A DNA stretch of 64,000 bases from Nodosilinea sp. P-1105 (GTDB lineage Bacteria > Cyanobacteriota > Cyanobacteriia > Phormidesmidales > Phormidesmidaceae): the NCBI RefSeq assembly GCF_012911975.1, contig NZ_SMDQ01000002.1, positions 124,001 to 188,000 on the forward strand, given 5' to 3'. Below are positions 16,712 through 25,608 of this stretch, one piece after another. Under the pieces are notes generated by a model that did no database searches, had not been told where the DNA came from, and saw only the letters and a program-made list of their open reading frames with translations. The position numbers were made by a program, and so were the translations under genes. Each line of letters opens with the position of its first letter. The stretch's first letter is position 1.

Positions 16712-18469
16712 GTGCTGTATCTTGCAGAAGTCCAAAAAAAGTCAGGATTTATTGGTACTGGTAAACCTGAGTTTAAGTTACTGGCTTGCCAGCGTAGCGA
16801 GCATAGCTGGAGCGCCGTTACCGGTGATGAAACCTTAGCCGCTCCTGATGATGCCTCCTACAATGCTGGCGCTCTAGTGATGGTTGAGGTGAGTGGTAGC
16901 CGCCAGGTCCAACGTCACTATGAGGCGGGGCGAACCCTGACTAGCATTCTGCAGAACTTTTCTAACCTGAGCAAGAAATCGAAAACTCAGGAAGAAGAAA
17001 TTGAGCAATGGAAGCAGTCCTTGACCTTCCAAAGCCAAGAGCTAAACCGCCGGGAACTGGAGATTGAAACCCGCCAGGAACAACTGGAACAAGCAGAAGC
17101 CGATTTCGAGCAGCTAGACGGCCAGCGGCAGGAATTGGAGCAACTGCGCCAAGCCCTAGAGCAACAGCAGGCTGAGCTCGATCGCAAAAATCAAGACCTA
17201 GAGGGAGCCTGGGCTCACCTGAATGGTGAGATGCGGCGTCTGGACGAACTGAAGGCTGATATGGGTGCTGGCACTGGTCTGGCCCCTGGGCAGATTGATC
17301 AACTCCAGGCCGCCCTCAACCGCCTCACTGAGACCGTGATGCCGATGGAAGGGCTGCGGGAGCCCTTGACCCACGCCAATGATGGCCTCACGTATCATCA
17401 AGGACTGCTCGGAGATTATCGTCAGTCCTTAGAAAACCAGCGTCAAGAGTTGGAGCAGCGTCAGCAAGAGCTGGATCAACAGTTGGCTCAGCTACAGCAG
17501 CAGTGGGCTGACTGGCACCAGGCCGAGGCGGCTCTAATCGCCAAAAAAGAAGATCTTAAGCTGCGCCAGCAGGCCATAAAGGCCCAGCAAGATCAGCTGC
17601 AAACCCTCTCAGATACGCTCCACATTCAAGGGAATTTGCACCAAAAGTTATACGACCTGCTCAACACCTCCGATAAGGTGCGCTTAAGCAAGAAGGTGGA
17701 CGTGGCTTCCTTAGAGGCGATGGATCTAGATGCCCTGCAGACTCTAGTCACAGACTTAGAAAAAGATATGGAGAAGGTTTCTCGGTTTGTGTCCGACCAG
17801 GAAGAGGAACTGGCCCTAGAGAAGCAGGCCATGGACGATATCAAAGCCAAGATTGAACAGGCCAACGAGTTTGAGCGCCTGGAACTGGAAACGGAGTTGG
17901 CCGAAGAGGATGATCGCTACCAAATGTTGAATGAAACCCTGGTAGGACAGCGGCGTAACCTACTGGAACGAGAAGAGGTACTAAGCCAACACCAGGCTGT
18001 GCTCAAGCGGCGGCAGGGACTAGTGGTTGAAGAAACGCCGGTTAATGCCGTTGATCTAGAGCCCATTCTCAATAGTGTGGATGAGCAACGGCAACAAACC
18101 CTAGATGCCATTAGTGCCCTAGAGGCCGCCATGAAGCAGGCCCAAGAGGACGTGAGCCAACTGAAGCTAGACATTGATGCCGATGACCAGCAACTGGCGG
18201 CTGAACGGGCCGAGGTGGAAGCCTTTGACCATCAAGTGCGGCAACAACAGCTTGATCTGGCAGAGGTACGGGGTAAGCTGGGCGTCTGCGAAGACCTGCT
18301 GAACCCAGCCCAAGATAGTGTGAATGGTATGAGGCAATCCCTTGATCGCCTGGCCGATGGGGTGGCTAAGTTGCAAGAGGTGAATGACTATCAACTCCAG
18401 GCGATCGCCGAGCTACGCCAAGCGGTGCACAATACCACCAACTCGGCTGCACCAATGGCGGCGTCATAA
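16712..18469 (+). CDS. hmpF: HmpF: pilus motility taxis coiled-coil protein
   Basis: A 585-residue protein whose first 80 residues (MLYLAEVQKKSGFIGTGKPE, then FKLLACQRSEHSWSAV) match the conserved head of HmpF, the cyanobacterial coiled-coil protein that localises with the gliding apparatus and is needed for type IV pilus motility and phototaxis. From about residue 85 to 570 it is nearly continuous Gln/Glu/Leu-rich coiled coil, with breaks near 190-220 and 300-330. GTG start with GAGGA upstream. Divergent to hmpA, which is its usual genomic partner. No membrane segment is present. The family assignment rests on the head sequence and context. Confidence 0.88.
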   Translation: MLYLAEVQKKSGFIGTGKPEFKLLACQRSEHSWSAVTGDETLAAPDDASYNAGALVMVEVSGSRQVQRHYEAGRTLTSILQNFSNLSKKSKTQEEEIEQWKQSLTFQSQELNRRELEIETRQEQLEQAEADFEQLDGQRQELEQLRQALEQQQAELDRKNQDLEGAWAHLNGEMRRLDELKADMGAGTGLAPGQIDQLQAALNRLTETVMPMEGLREPLTHANDGLTYHQGLLGDYRQSLENQRQELEQRQQELDQQLAQLQQQWADWHQAEAALIAKKEDLKLRQQAIKAQQDQLQTLSDTLHIQGNLHQKLYDLLNTSDKVRLSKKVDVASLEAMDLDALQTLVTDLEKDMEKVSRFVSDQEEELALEKQAMDDIKAKIEQANEFERLELETELAEEDDRYQMLNETLVGQRRNLLEREEVLSQHQAVLKRRQGLVVEETPVNAVDLEPILNSVDEQRQQTLDAISALEAAMKQAQEDVSQLKLDIDADDQQLAAERAEVEAFDHQVRQQQLDLAEVRGKLGVCEDLLNPAQDSVNGMRQSLDRLADGVAKLQEVNDYQLQAIAELRQAVHNTTNSAAPMAAS

Positions 18470-18541
18470 CCCCGTGAACACCTCGGCAACTGTGCTCAAA
18501 GTGTTACAGTGCTCCGGTACCCTGCTGCAATCGCCTGTCCT

Positions 18542-18748
18542 ATGATTTGGATCAACGAACAAATCGATCCCTCTGGCTTAATTTACTCTTGTATTGCCTG
18601 CTGTGATCAGACCCAGGCCCAGGCCTGCCACCAATCCTTTCAAGAAAACTTAACCGATGACCAGATCCAGGCAGGTTGGGTCGCCCAGCTACGCACCGTT
18701 GAAAGCTGGGATGAGGTGCCTGTGAATGCCCTGAAGTTGAGTTATTAG
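18542..18748 (+). CDS. Small hypothetical protein
   Basis: A 68-residue frame from an ATG, MIWINEQIDPSGLIYSCIAC, ending VNALKLSY. It contains a Cys pair (CIACC) and a Gln-rich middle (DQTQAQACHQSFQENL), then GWVAQLRTVESWDEVP. Composition looks like a real soluble protein rather than a shadow frame, and nothing overlaps it on the other strand. I do not recognise the family. It lies 73 bp after hmpF and could be co-transcribed. A longer TTG-started form from 18509 is less likely. Confidence 0.55.
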   Translation: MIWINEQIDPSGLIYSCIACCDQTQAQACHQSFQENLTDDQIQAGWVAQLRTVESWDEVPVNALKLSY

Positions 18749-18881
18749 CAGCGATTAGATCGCCCCCTGCACCCCTAGTATTGGCTGACAGCAAGATGAC
18801 TACCTTGGCTGAGGGGGTCAGATATTAGGTTCTAGGTGTATAAGTGTCAGATAGTGATTTGCAGGCTTATGCCGTATTGTA

Positions 18882-19223
18882 CTAGTGACTCGACTGTCGC
18901 CAGCGCCAGCGCTGATCTAATAGCGTTTTACTCAAAACCCTGACTGGATCCTGAGTTTCCCCCGAAAATAAGGCGAAATCCACGGGTCCCCAGGTCTGCT
19001 CGGCTTGTTCAGCCAGGGTCAGCAGGCTGGGATCATTGAGGGCGATACGATGGTTAAGGCGTAAGGTAATCAGAGGTAAGCCGTTGTGGCCAGCCCCAGA
19101 GACAATTCCCCAGTCATACTCATCGAGTACCGTCTGAAGTGGCTCGCTAGCGGTATTCCGAAAGGTCTCTAGCTGCAGCTGCTTTTGCCGAAGCTCTTGC
19201 AGGAGTTGTTGATTGGTCAGCAT
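18882..19223 (-). CDS. Hypothetical protein
   Basis: A 113-residue soluble protein beginning MLTNQQLLQELRQKQLQLET, with an N-terminal amphipathic helix, a Trp-Gly segment (DEYDWGIVSGAGHNGLPLIT) and a C-terminus rich in Arg/Trp (RVLSKTLLDQRWRWRQ). I chose the ATG at 19221-19223, which has GAGGAAAGG immediately before it, over an upstream start in the same frame. It is convergent with the small plus-strand gene 18542-18748 and divergent from the S4 gene. The family is not recognised. Confidence 0.65.
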   Translation of the reverse strand: MLTNQQLLQELRQKQLQLETFRNTASEPLQTVLDEYDWGIVSGAGHNGLPLITLRLNHRIALNDPSLLTLAEQAEQTWGPVDFALFSGETQDPVRVLSKTLLDQRWRWRQSSH

Positions 19224-19407
19224 CCTTTCCTCTACGTAGTCAAAAACAACGCGCGGCCTTATCACGAGTGTAAACGGCCTAGGGCTGTCCATACCTGAAG
19301 ACTTTCTGCTATTAAACCCAGTGGATCCGCTGCTGTTCAGCAGGGCAGCTAGTGCGATACTACTGATAATGCAACCCCTATCGGTATAGGCCCTTTATTC
19401 CAAGAGT

Positions 19408-19617
19408 ATGCCCAACATTGACTACATCAAACTCGATCAATTCCTGAAGCAGATGCAGATGGTCTCCACGGGCGGACACGCTAAGTTGGTTGTGCAAAGT
19501 GGTGACGTCAGCGTCAATGGAGAAATTGAAACTCGTCGAGGGCGTAAGTTAGTGACGGGCGATCGCGTCGAGTTTGCCGGCCAGTGCCTGACGGTTGACC
19601 TGACGCAGTTGAACTAA
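19408..19617 (+). CDS. S4-domain RNA-binding protein
   Basis: A 69-residue protein that is essentially one S4 RNA-binding domain. YIKLDQFLKQMQMVSTGGHA provides the helix pair and KLVVQSGDVSVNGEIETRRG with RKLVTGDRVEF the loop that contacts structured RNA. Such YaaA/YlmH-like small S4 proteins probably bind rRNA or tRNA, but the target is not defined. ATG start; it is divergent from 18882-19223. Confidence 0.85.
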   Translation: MPNIDYIKLDQFLKQMQMVSTGGHAKLVVQSGDVSVNGEIETRRGRKLVTGDRVEFAGQCLTVDLTQLN

Positions 19618-19885
19618 CCTTCTGTGGTTCGGTGATATTCTGGTTTGACATTGCCCCAATCTGCGAACCGATTGATCTATCTTTCAAAGATTTACAGATT
19701 TGTTAAGTCCTGTTCAACTGGGGAGAATAACCCTAGTCCTGACTCAACAATCAGAAAGAATAGGGAAAGCAGACTGTCAACCAAGCCAAGCCTAAAGGCG
19801 GCGTTTTGCCTGCGGGATAACTCCTGTGGGGCAACGATAGATCCGGAAATGGGCTTGGCATAACCAAATTTCTATAGGAAGACCT

Positions 19886-20329
19886 ATGACCCTAAGTGAT
19901 ATGCTTAATGATTCCAACACCAAAGCAAGCATGGTTCAAGCCTGCACTGGACTGATTGATCAGCAGGTGGCTGCTAAGGGTGGAGTATCTGGGCTGGCGT
20001 TTAAAGCTACGTATAGTTTGGTCAAGGGCCTGGGCCCTAGCTATATTCCAGGGGCCATTGATCGACTATTGCCCGACATTGTAACGGCCCTAGAACCAAT
20101 GTGGGCCGAGGGCTGGCAAGCGGGTGATCCAGTCCAGTACTTGCAGCAAAACAGCGATCGCGCCGCCGACCAGGTCCTGAGTGTTACCGACCGTAGAATC
20201 GCTGGGTCTAACAATGGGGTAGTGCGATCTTCGTACCAGAAGTTGCGCAAGTCAGTCAAAGGGGATGTGGCCGCCGCCGTGCCGGGGTTAGCGAAAATTC
20301 TGGATGCCCATGCGCCGGTAGCCTCTTAG
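19886..20329 (+). CDS. DUF6918-like conserved protein
   Basis: A 147-residue protein beginning MTLSDMLNDSNTKASMVQAC. The features GVSGLAFKATYSLVKGLGPS, IPGAIDRLLPDIVTALEPMW, SDRAADQVLSVTDRRI and VRSSYQKLRKSVKGDVAAAV match my memory of a family (DUF6918) widespread in actinobacteria and cyanobacteria. No enzymatic motif is evident; it is all-helical and soluble. GGAAGACCTATG provides a ribosome binding site. Immediately downstream lie a GC-rich hairpin element and a dispersed palindrome, before the convergent nuclease gene. Confidence 0.75.
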   Translation: MTLSDMLNDSNTKASMVQACTGLIDQQVAAKGGVSGLAFKATYSLVKGLGPSYIPGAIDRLLPDIVTALEPMWAEGWQAGDPVQYLQQNSDRAADQVLSVTDRRIAGSNNGVVRSSYQKLRKSVKGDVAAAVPGLAKILDAHAPVAS

Positions 20330-20362
20330 CAAGGTGTCAGAAAGGTCGGAGGCTAGGCCACA

Positions 20363-20431
20363 GCTTTGCCCCCCCGCCCCCCAATTCTGGGGGGATCTGA
20401 AGCCCCAAGATTGGGGGTTTGGGGGCAAAAG
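20363..20431. repeat. GC-rich hairpin element (GCCCCC/GGGGGC)
   Basis: CTTTGCCCCCCCGCCCCCC on the left is complementary to TTTGGGGGCAAAAG and TTGGGGG on the right, with internal CCCCAATTCTGGGG-like and CCCCAAGATTGGGG palindromes. It forms a long hairpin just after the 19886-20329 stop and could act as a terminator. Elements of this look are common dispersed repeats in filamentous cyanobacteria. Confidence 0.6.
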
Positions 20432-20478
20432 TTCATACGGGCAATATTCCTGTTTAACAATGAAACAGCCCTGGTATC

Positions 20479-20585
20479 CTAGAGCATCGGTACAGTATTG
20501 CAAGATCCCAGGGTTCTTAGGCTAATGGGCAACGAATTTTGGGCCATCCAAGGATAGAACCCTGGGATCTGTACCGGCGTTCTAG
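20479..20585. repeat. MITE-like palindrome, copy 1 (CTAG ends)
   Basis: A 107-bp element that begins CTAGAGCATCGGTACAG and ends CTGTACCGGCGTTCTAG, giving near-perfect 17-bp terminal inverted repeats. Inside are AGATCCCAGGGTTCTTAG and its complement AGAACCCTGGGATCT. A second degenerate right end (about 20586-20615) follows and stops 3 bp before the nuclease stop codon. Copies 2-4 are at 27189, 56345 and 59279. No transposase is encoded. Confidence 0.8.
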
Positions 20586-20618
20586 GGCAGAATCCAGGGA
20601 TCTGTACTGGCGTTCAAA

Positions 20619-22217
20619 TCAGCCGATGGGGTTATACAGCTGCTCCCAGAAGGGTTCGGCAAACTGTGCCAACCAAGCTTTAACGTGGTACGTAGCTCGG
20701 CAGTCGTCTTCGTTGTAGCGCAGAATGGCGTCTAGATACGTGCGATCGCCGGTTTCGGCCCAGGCGTTATACCAACAGATTGACTGAGCCCCATTGGCAC
20801 CCTCATCCCGCCAGTCAAAGCCCATCCAGCGGGCAATATGTTTGAGGGCATAGCTTTCGATCGGCAGGGTTACCCCCTCTGTAATGCACTTATGTACATC
20901 AAAAAAGCGATCAAGCAGGGCATTGACATGGCGATTTGGGGTGCCATACAACTGCCCTAGCTTGCGCACGGTCTGGGCCTCATAGGGACAAAAATGATAT
21001 ATCGGGGCATGGGGATAGGCATGCACCAACTCTAGAAAGTCGCGCCAGGCCTGGCGTTCCTGGCGTTGGGTTTCTGCCAGCAGGGCATGAAAGGTTTCTT
21101 CCCCTGTCCGGTGGTTAACGGCCAGCACCCCATGCAAATAAATCAGATTTTGGTCAGGAGCTGCTTCGATATCAAAATACAACTCCACCTCCCCCTCGGG
21201 CAGGTCTTCAGGCCAGAGGGGAAACCCATGGGGAACGTGGGGGGCTGAGCGGGGAATCGCTCGATTGTCCAGCATGGCCTGAGCTTGGTGCACCAGCTTT
21301 TCAGCCACCTGTTCCCCAAACCCTGGCAAGTGGGCTAAATAGGTGGGATTAGCGGCGGCCAAGGCCGCCACGGTAGTCAAATGGTGCTGCTTTAAGAATT
21401 GGTAGCGGGCCGGGGTAACCCCTGGCAACAGGGACAAATGGCGGGTCGCCTGGGCCTGGGTGTAACACTGGTTAAACCAGTGGCACATGTCACAGCGGCT
21501 GTGGGAAATAAACAGTTCGGGGGCTTGGGTGGAGCGTAAGTCTTGCAGACAGTGGCTCAGGATGTCTTGCAGCTTCAAGACTAGGCGGTCGAGATCGATC
21601 GGATAATGTTGCCCACCCCGCAGGGCCAGGCTGCTGGTGGCTGGCCATACCCCCTGCACCCGGGACAACACATAGGCATGGTAAGCGGCCACCACCTGGT
21701 AGTCGAGCTTAGGCTTTTTACCCAACTTGATGTCGATGGGAGCATAGACCCAGTGGCCCCAACAGGACCAACCAGGCTGTTTGACCAGGAGATCGGGTTG
21801 GCTAACAAGTTGTACCTCGGCCAGAGAAGATGGGGCAACTAACACCCCTTGATGAATCACGTCTACCCCTTGGGCCATCAATGCTGTGGTGGCTCTGGCT
21901 CCATCAACCCAGTTGCCTGTGGCAAACTGGGGGCGAGACAAGGGCTGAAAGGATTCTAAAACGCTTTGACGATGTAGGTTACTGTCTTGACGCAGCTTGA
22001 GTAGGTAGTCTGAGGGGGGCCGTTGCTGGCTGCGATCGCCATAGAGATCTAGAAAGGCTCGCCGGTTGCAACGCTGATAGTGAAAGAGAACATCGTCAGT
22101 CAGCCAGCGAATCAGGGCTTGGGATGTTGGTGTTGTGGCCTCAGCCGGAAACCTCAGAGGGCCTCCTGACAAACCCCCTGAACCGGACTGTGGTGGCAGG
22201 GAGGCACTAACAGACAA
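20619..22217 (-). CDS. TM0106-family RecB-like nuclease with DnaQ-like exonuclease domain
   Basis: A 532-residue two-part nuclease. The N-terminal half (about 1-260) is RecB/Cas4-like: DIKLGKKPKLDYQVVAAYHA (active-site Asp and Lys), and Cys residues in CDMCHWFNQC that may hold an iron-sulfur cluster together with an upstream Cys. HhH-like segments follow (PGVTPARYQFL, LPGFGEQVAEKL). The C-terminal half is an RNase H-fold exonuclease: LYFDIEAAPDQ (DEDD motif I), HFCPYEAQTVRKL and RYNEDDCRATY. This layout matches the TM0106 family, whose role (DNA processing) is not well defined. No ATG lies near the N-terminus; the likely start is a TTG at 22217 with a weak ribosome binding site. Confidence 0.82.
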   Translation of the reverse strand: MSVSASLPPQSGSGGLSGGPLRFPAEATTPTSQALIRWLTDDVLFHYQRCNRRAFLDLYGDRSQQRPPSDYLLKLRQDSNLHRQSVLESFQPLSRPQFATGNWVDGARATTALMAQGVDVIHQGVLVAPSSLAEVQLVSQPDLLVKQPGWSCWGHWVYAPIDIKLGKKPKLDYQVVAAYHAYVLSRVQGVWPATSSLALRGGQHYPIDLDRLVLKLQDILSHCLQDLRSTQAPELFISHSRCDMCHWFNQCYTQAQATRHLSLLPGVTPARYQFLKQHHLTTVAALAAANPTYLAHLPGFGEQVAEKLVHQAQAMLDNRAIPRSAPHVPHGFPLWPEDLPEGEVELYFDIEAAPDQNLIYLHGVLAVNHRTGEETFHALLAETQRQERQAWRDFLELVHAYPHAPIYHFCPYEAQTVRKLGQLYGTPNRHVNALLDRFFDVHKCITEGVTLPIESYALKHIARWMGFDWRDEGANGAQSICWYNAWAETGDRTYLDAILRYNEDDCRATYHVKAWLAQFAEPFWEQLYNPIG

Positions 22218-22543
22218 AACAGTTGAGTGAATTGACGCAACAGCAGGAACCAGTCAAGCCCATGGTTGGGGAAGTGCACTCAACGGCTATCCTGCCGGGC
22301 CGCTGGCCCTGGTCCTGAATGTCGGACAATGGATGACAATGAGGCAACATAGGCATGTAGAAGCAAAGTCAGTCTCAGTTGACCAAAACGTTTACTAAGA
22401 CGCGATCGCGCCTAGTTAGGTTGATCAAACCACCCACTTGCTTCACAAGCGGGTCTTACTGAATGTTATACCGTATCGCCGGGTTTGCGTGAACTCCACC
22501 AGAGGGCCAGGGGGTGGTATAGGGTGTAAACAGACGGCAAGTA
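22218..22543. other. Intergenic region, no gene seen
   Basis: 326 bp between divergent genes. It holds a HIP1-like GCGATCGCG word at about 22402 and a small hairpin CCCACTTG-CTTCA-CAAGCGGG at about 22432-22453. I see no further structure or open frame with a plausible start. Confidence 0.5.
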
Positions 22544-23755
22544 ATGGAATCCAGCGTGAGTTATCCCCCCCTGTTAGATCAGCTGCAACAGCACCGTAGT
22601 CAGTTTACGGCCCTAGGGCGGCATCAGTACTTTAACTATGGGGGGCAGGGGCCCATGGCTGATGTCAGCCTGGAGGCCATTCTGCAAGCCCATCAGCAGA
22701 TCCAGGCAGACGGTCCCTTTTCAGCAGCGGTTAACCGCTGGGTCACCGCCCAGGCGGCCCAAACCCGAGCCGCGATCGCGGCAGAACTGGGCACCACTGC
22801 TGCCACCATCAGCCTCACAGAAGATGTCACCATGGGTTGTAACATTGCCCTGTGGGGGCTGCCATGGCAACCGGGGGACCACATTTTGCTGTCAGACTGT
22901 GAACATCCTGGGGTGATCGCTGCCGTGCAGGAAATTTGTCGGCGCTATGGGGTGACCCATAGCTACTGTCCGCTAGGGGATACGGTCAACGGGGGCGACC
23001 CGGTCACTGTCATCGACCAGCACCTGCAACCCAACACTCGTCTGCTGGTGATTAGTCATATTTTTTGGAATACTGGCCAAGTCTTGCCCTTGCAGGCCAT
23101 TACCCAATGCTGCCACAACCGTCCTCAACCGGTACGCATCCTGGTAGACGCGGCCCAGTCAGCGGGGGTACTGCCCCTGGCTTTACCAGAGTTGGGGGTC
23201 GATTTCTATGCCTTTACGGGCCATAAGTGGTGGTGTGGCCCCGCTGGTGTCGGCGGCCTCTATGTCAGCCCCCAAGCCCTAGGGGAGCTGCATCCCACTT
23301 TCATTGGCTGGCGCAGCATTACCACCGATGGGGCGGGTAACCCCACTGGTTGGCAACCCGATGGACGCCGGTTTGAAGTGGCGACATCTAACTACCCGCT
23401 GTATGTCGGTCTGGAACAGGCGATCGCCTATCAGCACCAGTGGGGTACAGCCCCAGAGCGCTACCAACGCATTTGTACCTTAGCTCAACGCCTATGGCAG
23501 GGGCTGGCGACCCTGCCGCAGTTGCAAGTTGTGCGTCAAACCCCTCCCGATTCTGGGCTGGTTTCGTTTTGGGTACTGGTGGATGGACAGCCATCCCCCC
23601 CAATGCATCGCCAATTAGTCGACCAGCTAGAAACCCAAGGGGTTTTGCTCAGAACCCTCTTAGCGCCTCACTGTGTCAGGGCTTGCGTCCATTACTTAAC
23701 CCTTGAAACCGAGGTCGATCAGCTGATTGACCGCCTGGGCCAAGCCCTAACCTAA
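22544..23755 (+). CDS. PLP-dependent class V aminotransferase fold enzyme, C-DES-like cysteine/cystine lyase
   Basis: A 403-residue fold-type I PLP enzyme. The PLP lysine lies in FTGHKWWCGPAGVGGLY (about 222-238). ILVDAAQSAGVLPL (about 198-211) holds the PLP-binding Asp-Gln pair, and SLTEDVTMGCNIALWG and ILLSDCEHPG match the phosphate and cofactor region. The sequence most resembles cyanobacterial C-DES (L-cystine C-S lyase, slr2143-like) and cysteine desulfurase-like proteins, which release persulfide sulfur for iron-sulfur assembly. It lacks the flexible Cys loop typical of NifS/SufS near 330. ATG start. Its stop overlaps the convergent murF stop by 4 bp. Confidence 0.8.
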   Translation: MESSVSYPPLLDQLQQHRSQFTALGRHQYFNYGGQGPMADVSLEAILQAHQQIQADGPFSAAVNRWVTAQAAQTRAAIAAELGTTAATISLTEDVTMGCNIALWGLPWQPGDHILLSDCEHPGVIAAVQEICRRYGVTHSYCPLGDTVNGGDPVTVIDQHLQPNTRLLVISHIFWNTGQVLPLQAITQCCHNRPQPVRILVDAAQSAGVLPLALPELGVDFYAFTGHKWWCGPAGVGGLYVSPQALGELHPTFIGWRSITTDGAGNPTGWQPDGRRFEVATSNYPLYVGLEQAIAYQHQWGTAPERYQRICTLAQRLWQGLATLPQLQVVRQTPPDSGLVSFWVLVDGQPSPPMHRQLVDQLETQGVLLRTLLAPHCVRACVHYLTLETEVDQLIDRLGQALT

Positions 23756-25101
23756 TGTTGGCTGGGCGCGAGCTGGGCCACCACCCGATCTAGCGCCACC
23801 GATCGCGATGCCTTCAGCAATACCCGATCACCAGGCTGCAGTTGGTGGTTCAGGTAATCCGCCAGGGCGTCATGGTCTTTAAAGGCTTTGGTTTTAACCC
23901 CCTTGGCTCCAGTCGCCAGGGCGATCGCTTCATCTGGATCAGCCAGCGTTAGCAGTAAATCCAGATTCAGTTGCTGGACGACTTTCCCCACCCGCTGGTG
24001 CAGCGGTACCGATTGCTGCCCCAGCTCCTTCATGGTGCCTAGTACAGCAATGTGACGCTGACCGGGGATTTCCGCCAGCAGGTGCAGGGCGGCGATCATC
24101 CCTTCAAACCCGGCGTTGTAGGTTTCATCCAGCAGCACAATGTCGTTGGGCAGCGCCACCTGACGGGCTCGCCCCGTCGGTAAGTCCACAGTCAGACCTG
24201 AGGCCAGCGATCGCCAGTCTAAATCAAGGGCTTGCATCACCGCGATCGCCGCCAAAAAGTTCAGGGCATTGTGTCGCCCCGGCAGGGGCAACGGCAACCT
24301 GACCCCGTCCACCTCAATTTGCTGGGAATCGACCAGGGTACCCTGCACATCCCCACCGTCTAGACCAAAGGTGAGCGTATGCCCCGACCAAACGGTGGCG
24401 GCTGTGGCCATCAACCGCTGGTTGTCGTGGTTGAGCACGGCCACCCCATGGTCCGGCAACTCCGCCAGCAGCTCGCATTTCGCATTTGCGATCGCTTGCT
24501 CCGAGCCCAGGCGACCAATATGGGCTGTTCCCACATTAGTAATCACGGCCACATCGGGCACAGCGGTTTGCGCCAGCAGCGCAATTTCCCCTGGCCCCCG
24601 CATACCCATTTCAATCACCCCAAAATTGTGATCAGGCTGGAGTCGCAATAGGGTTTTGGGTACTCCAATCTCGTTGTTGTAGTTAGCCTCGGTTTTCAAC
24701 ACTCGGCCTTGGGTGCCCAGGGCGGCGCCAATCAACTCCTTAGTAGTGGTTTTTCCCACGGAGCCGGTGATCGCAACAATCTTAGCCCGCTGCCGATTCC
24801 GCCACCAGCGGGCTAGGGCCTGGTAGGCAGCCAAGGGGTCGGCCACCGGTAGACAGGGAAGGTCAGGATCCTCTCGACCTTGCTGTACGACAGCCGCTAA
24901 AGCACCGTTGTTCAAGGCCGCTTTAACAAAGCTGTGGCCATCAAACCGTGCCCCGGCAAGGGCCAGGAATAGGGCATTTTTACCGATATTTCGGCTATCT
25001 GTGGTGATATTAGATACATCTAAATTCCGTAAATAGACGGGTATCCGGTCTAAGGGAGCCCCAAGTACTTCGGCCAAATCAACGAGTGACGCAAAGCTCA
25101 T
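23752..25101 (-). CDS. murF: MurF: UDP-MurNAc-tripeptide D-Ala-D-Ala ligase
   Basis: A Mur ligase that joins D-Ala-D-Ala to UDP-MurNAc-tripeptide in peptidoglycan precursor synthesis in the cytoplasm. The N-terminal domain contains ITTDSRNIGKNALFLALAG, the ATP P-loop is ITGSVGKTTTKELIGAAL, then EANYNNEIGVP (UDP/catalytic Glu-Asn), GVIEMGMRGPGEIALL, ITNVGTAHIGRLGS and the C-terminal LDETYNAG. I prefer the ATG at 25099-25101 (449 residues, TAGG upstream), though an in-frame ATG at 25152 would add 17 residues. The last codons overlap the convergent PLP-enzyme gene by 4 bp. Confidence 0.93.
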   Translation of the reverse strand: MSFASLVDLAEVLGAPLDRIPVYLRNLDVSNITTDSRNIGKNALFLALAGARFDGHSFVKAALNNGALAAVVQQGREDPDLPCLPVADPLAAYQALARWWRNRQRAKIVAITGSVGKTTTKELIGAALGTQGRVLKTEANYNNEIGVPKTLLRLQPDHNFGVIEMGMRGPGEIALLAQTAVPDVAVITNVGTAHIGRLGSEQAIANAKCELLAELPDHGVAVLNHDNQRLMATAATVWSGHTLTFGLDGGDVQGTLVDSQQIEVDGVRLPLPLPGRHNALNFLAAIAVMQALDLDWRSLASGLTVDLPTGRARQVALPNDIVLLDETYNAGFEGMIAALHLLAEIPGQRHIAVLGTMKELGQQSVPLHQRVGKVVQQLNLDLLLTLADPDEAIALATGAKGVKTKAFKDHDALADYLNHQLQPGDRVLLKASRSVALDRVVAQLAPSQH

Positions 25102-25398
25102 AGTGCCTACTTCTATTGCTGTAGCGCAGTTAGCCAAAGCTGACAGCTTCATTTAATGTTCGCCTGAGGGGGGCTAAATTGTAAAGGCATGTTGTTGATA
25201 TCGGTCAGCTATCATCCCCTGAATCCTGAGGGGAACACTAACCCCACCAGGGGACATCATGGTATTACTCGCCAACCATCTAGGCAGCAGCCAGGGGGGT
25301 TTACATCAATCTCATGATTTAACTGGCAAATTTACTAGATCTTATTGAACACAGTTGTTACATTCCCCAAAGAGGGGGAATTCACGCAGTATTTTGAA
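25102..25398. other. murF upstream region
   Basis: About 300 bp from the murF start to the riboswitch-like structure. Position 25152 offers an alternative murF ATG. No gene or strong terminator was found. The AT-rich stretch at 25310-25380 (ATTTAACTGGCAAATTTACT) may hold promoters for the divergent genes. Confidence 0.4.
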
Positions 25399-25500
25399 AG
25401 TAAGCCCTCGAGAGTCTGGTGTAAAAACTGACGCAGCAGCCCCCACTGTGATCGTTTAATGAGGACAGGGTTGACAGCCATCTAGTCTGTGACTCTTACT
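25399..25500 (+). promoter_or_regulatory. Cobalamin riboswitch-like leader
   Basis: AGTAAG (25399-25404) pairs with CTTACT (25495-25500) to close a structured RNA. Inside, GTCTG (25414-25418) can pair with CTGAC (25428-25432) around GTGTAAAAA. GAGTC can alternatively pair with GACTC at 25491-25495. CACTGTGA (25444-25451) matches the B12 box seen as CCACTGTGA, and AGTCTG (25484-25489) resembles the conserved 3' AGTCAGG part. The order agrees with the cobalamin riboswitch core. It lies 108 bp upstream of the unknown gene 25609-26904. The call is from visual motif comparison only. Confidence 0.55.
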
Positions 25501-25608
25501 AGCCAACTCGACTCAACCGTATCCGTCCATTTCTGGCTATTTTCTCAAGGTTGATCCCATCGTTGCTGACTTACAGTTCTGTCGCGACTGGGCTAAGGCG
25601 ATAAAGCA

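Noticed and set aside
19645-19863. 72-residue open frame between the S4 gene and the DUF6918-like gene
   Set aside because: No recognisable domain, Ser/Asn-rich shadow-like composition and no ribosome binding site; the region more likely holds the promoter of the next gene.
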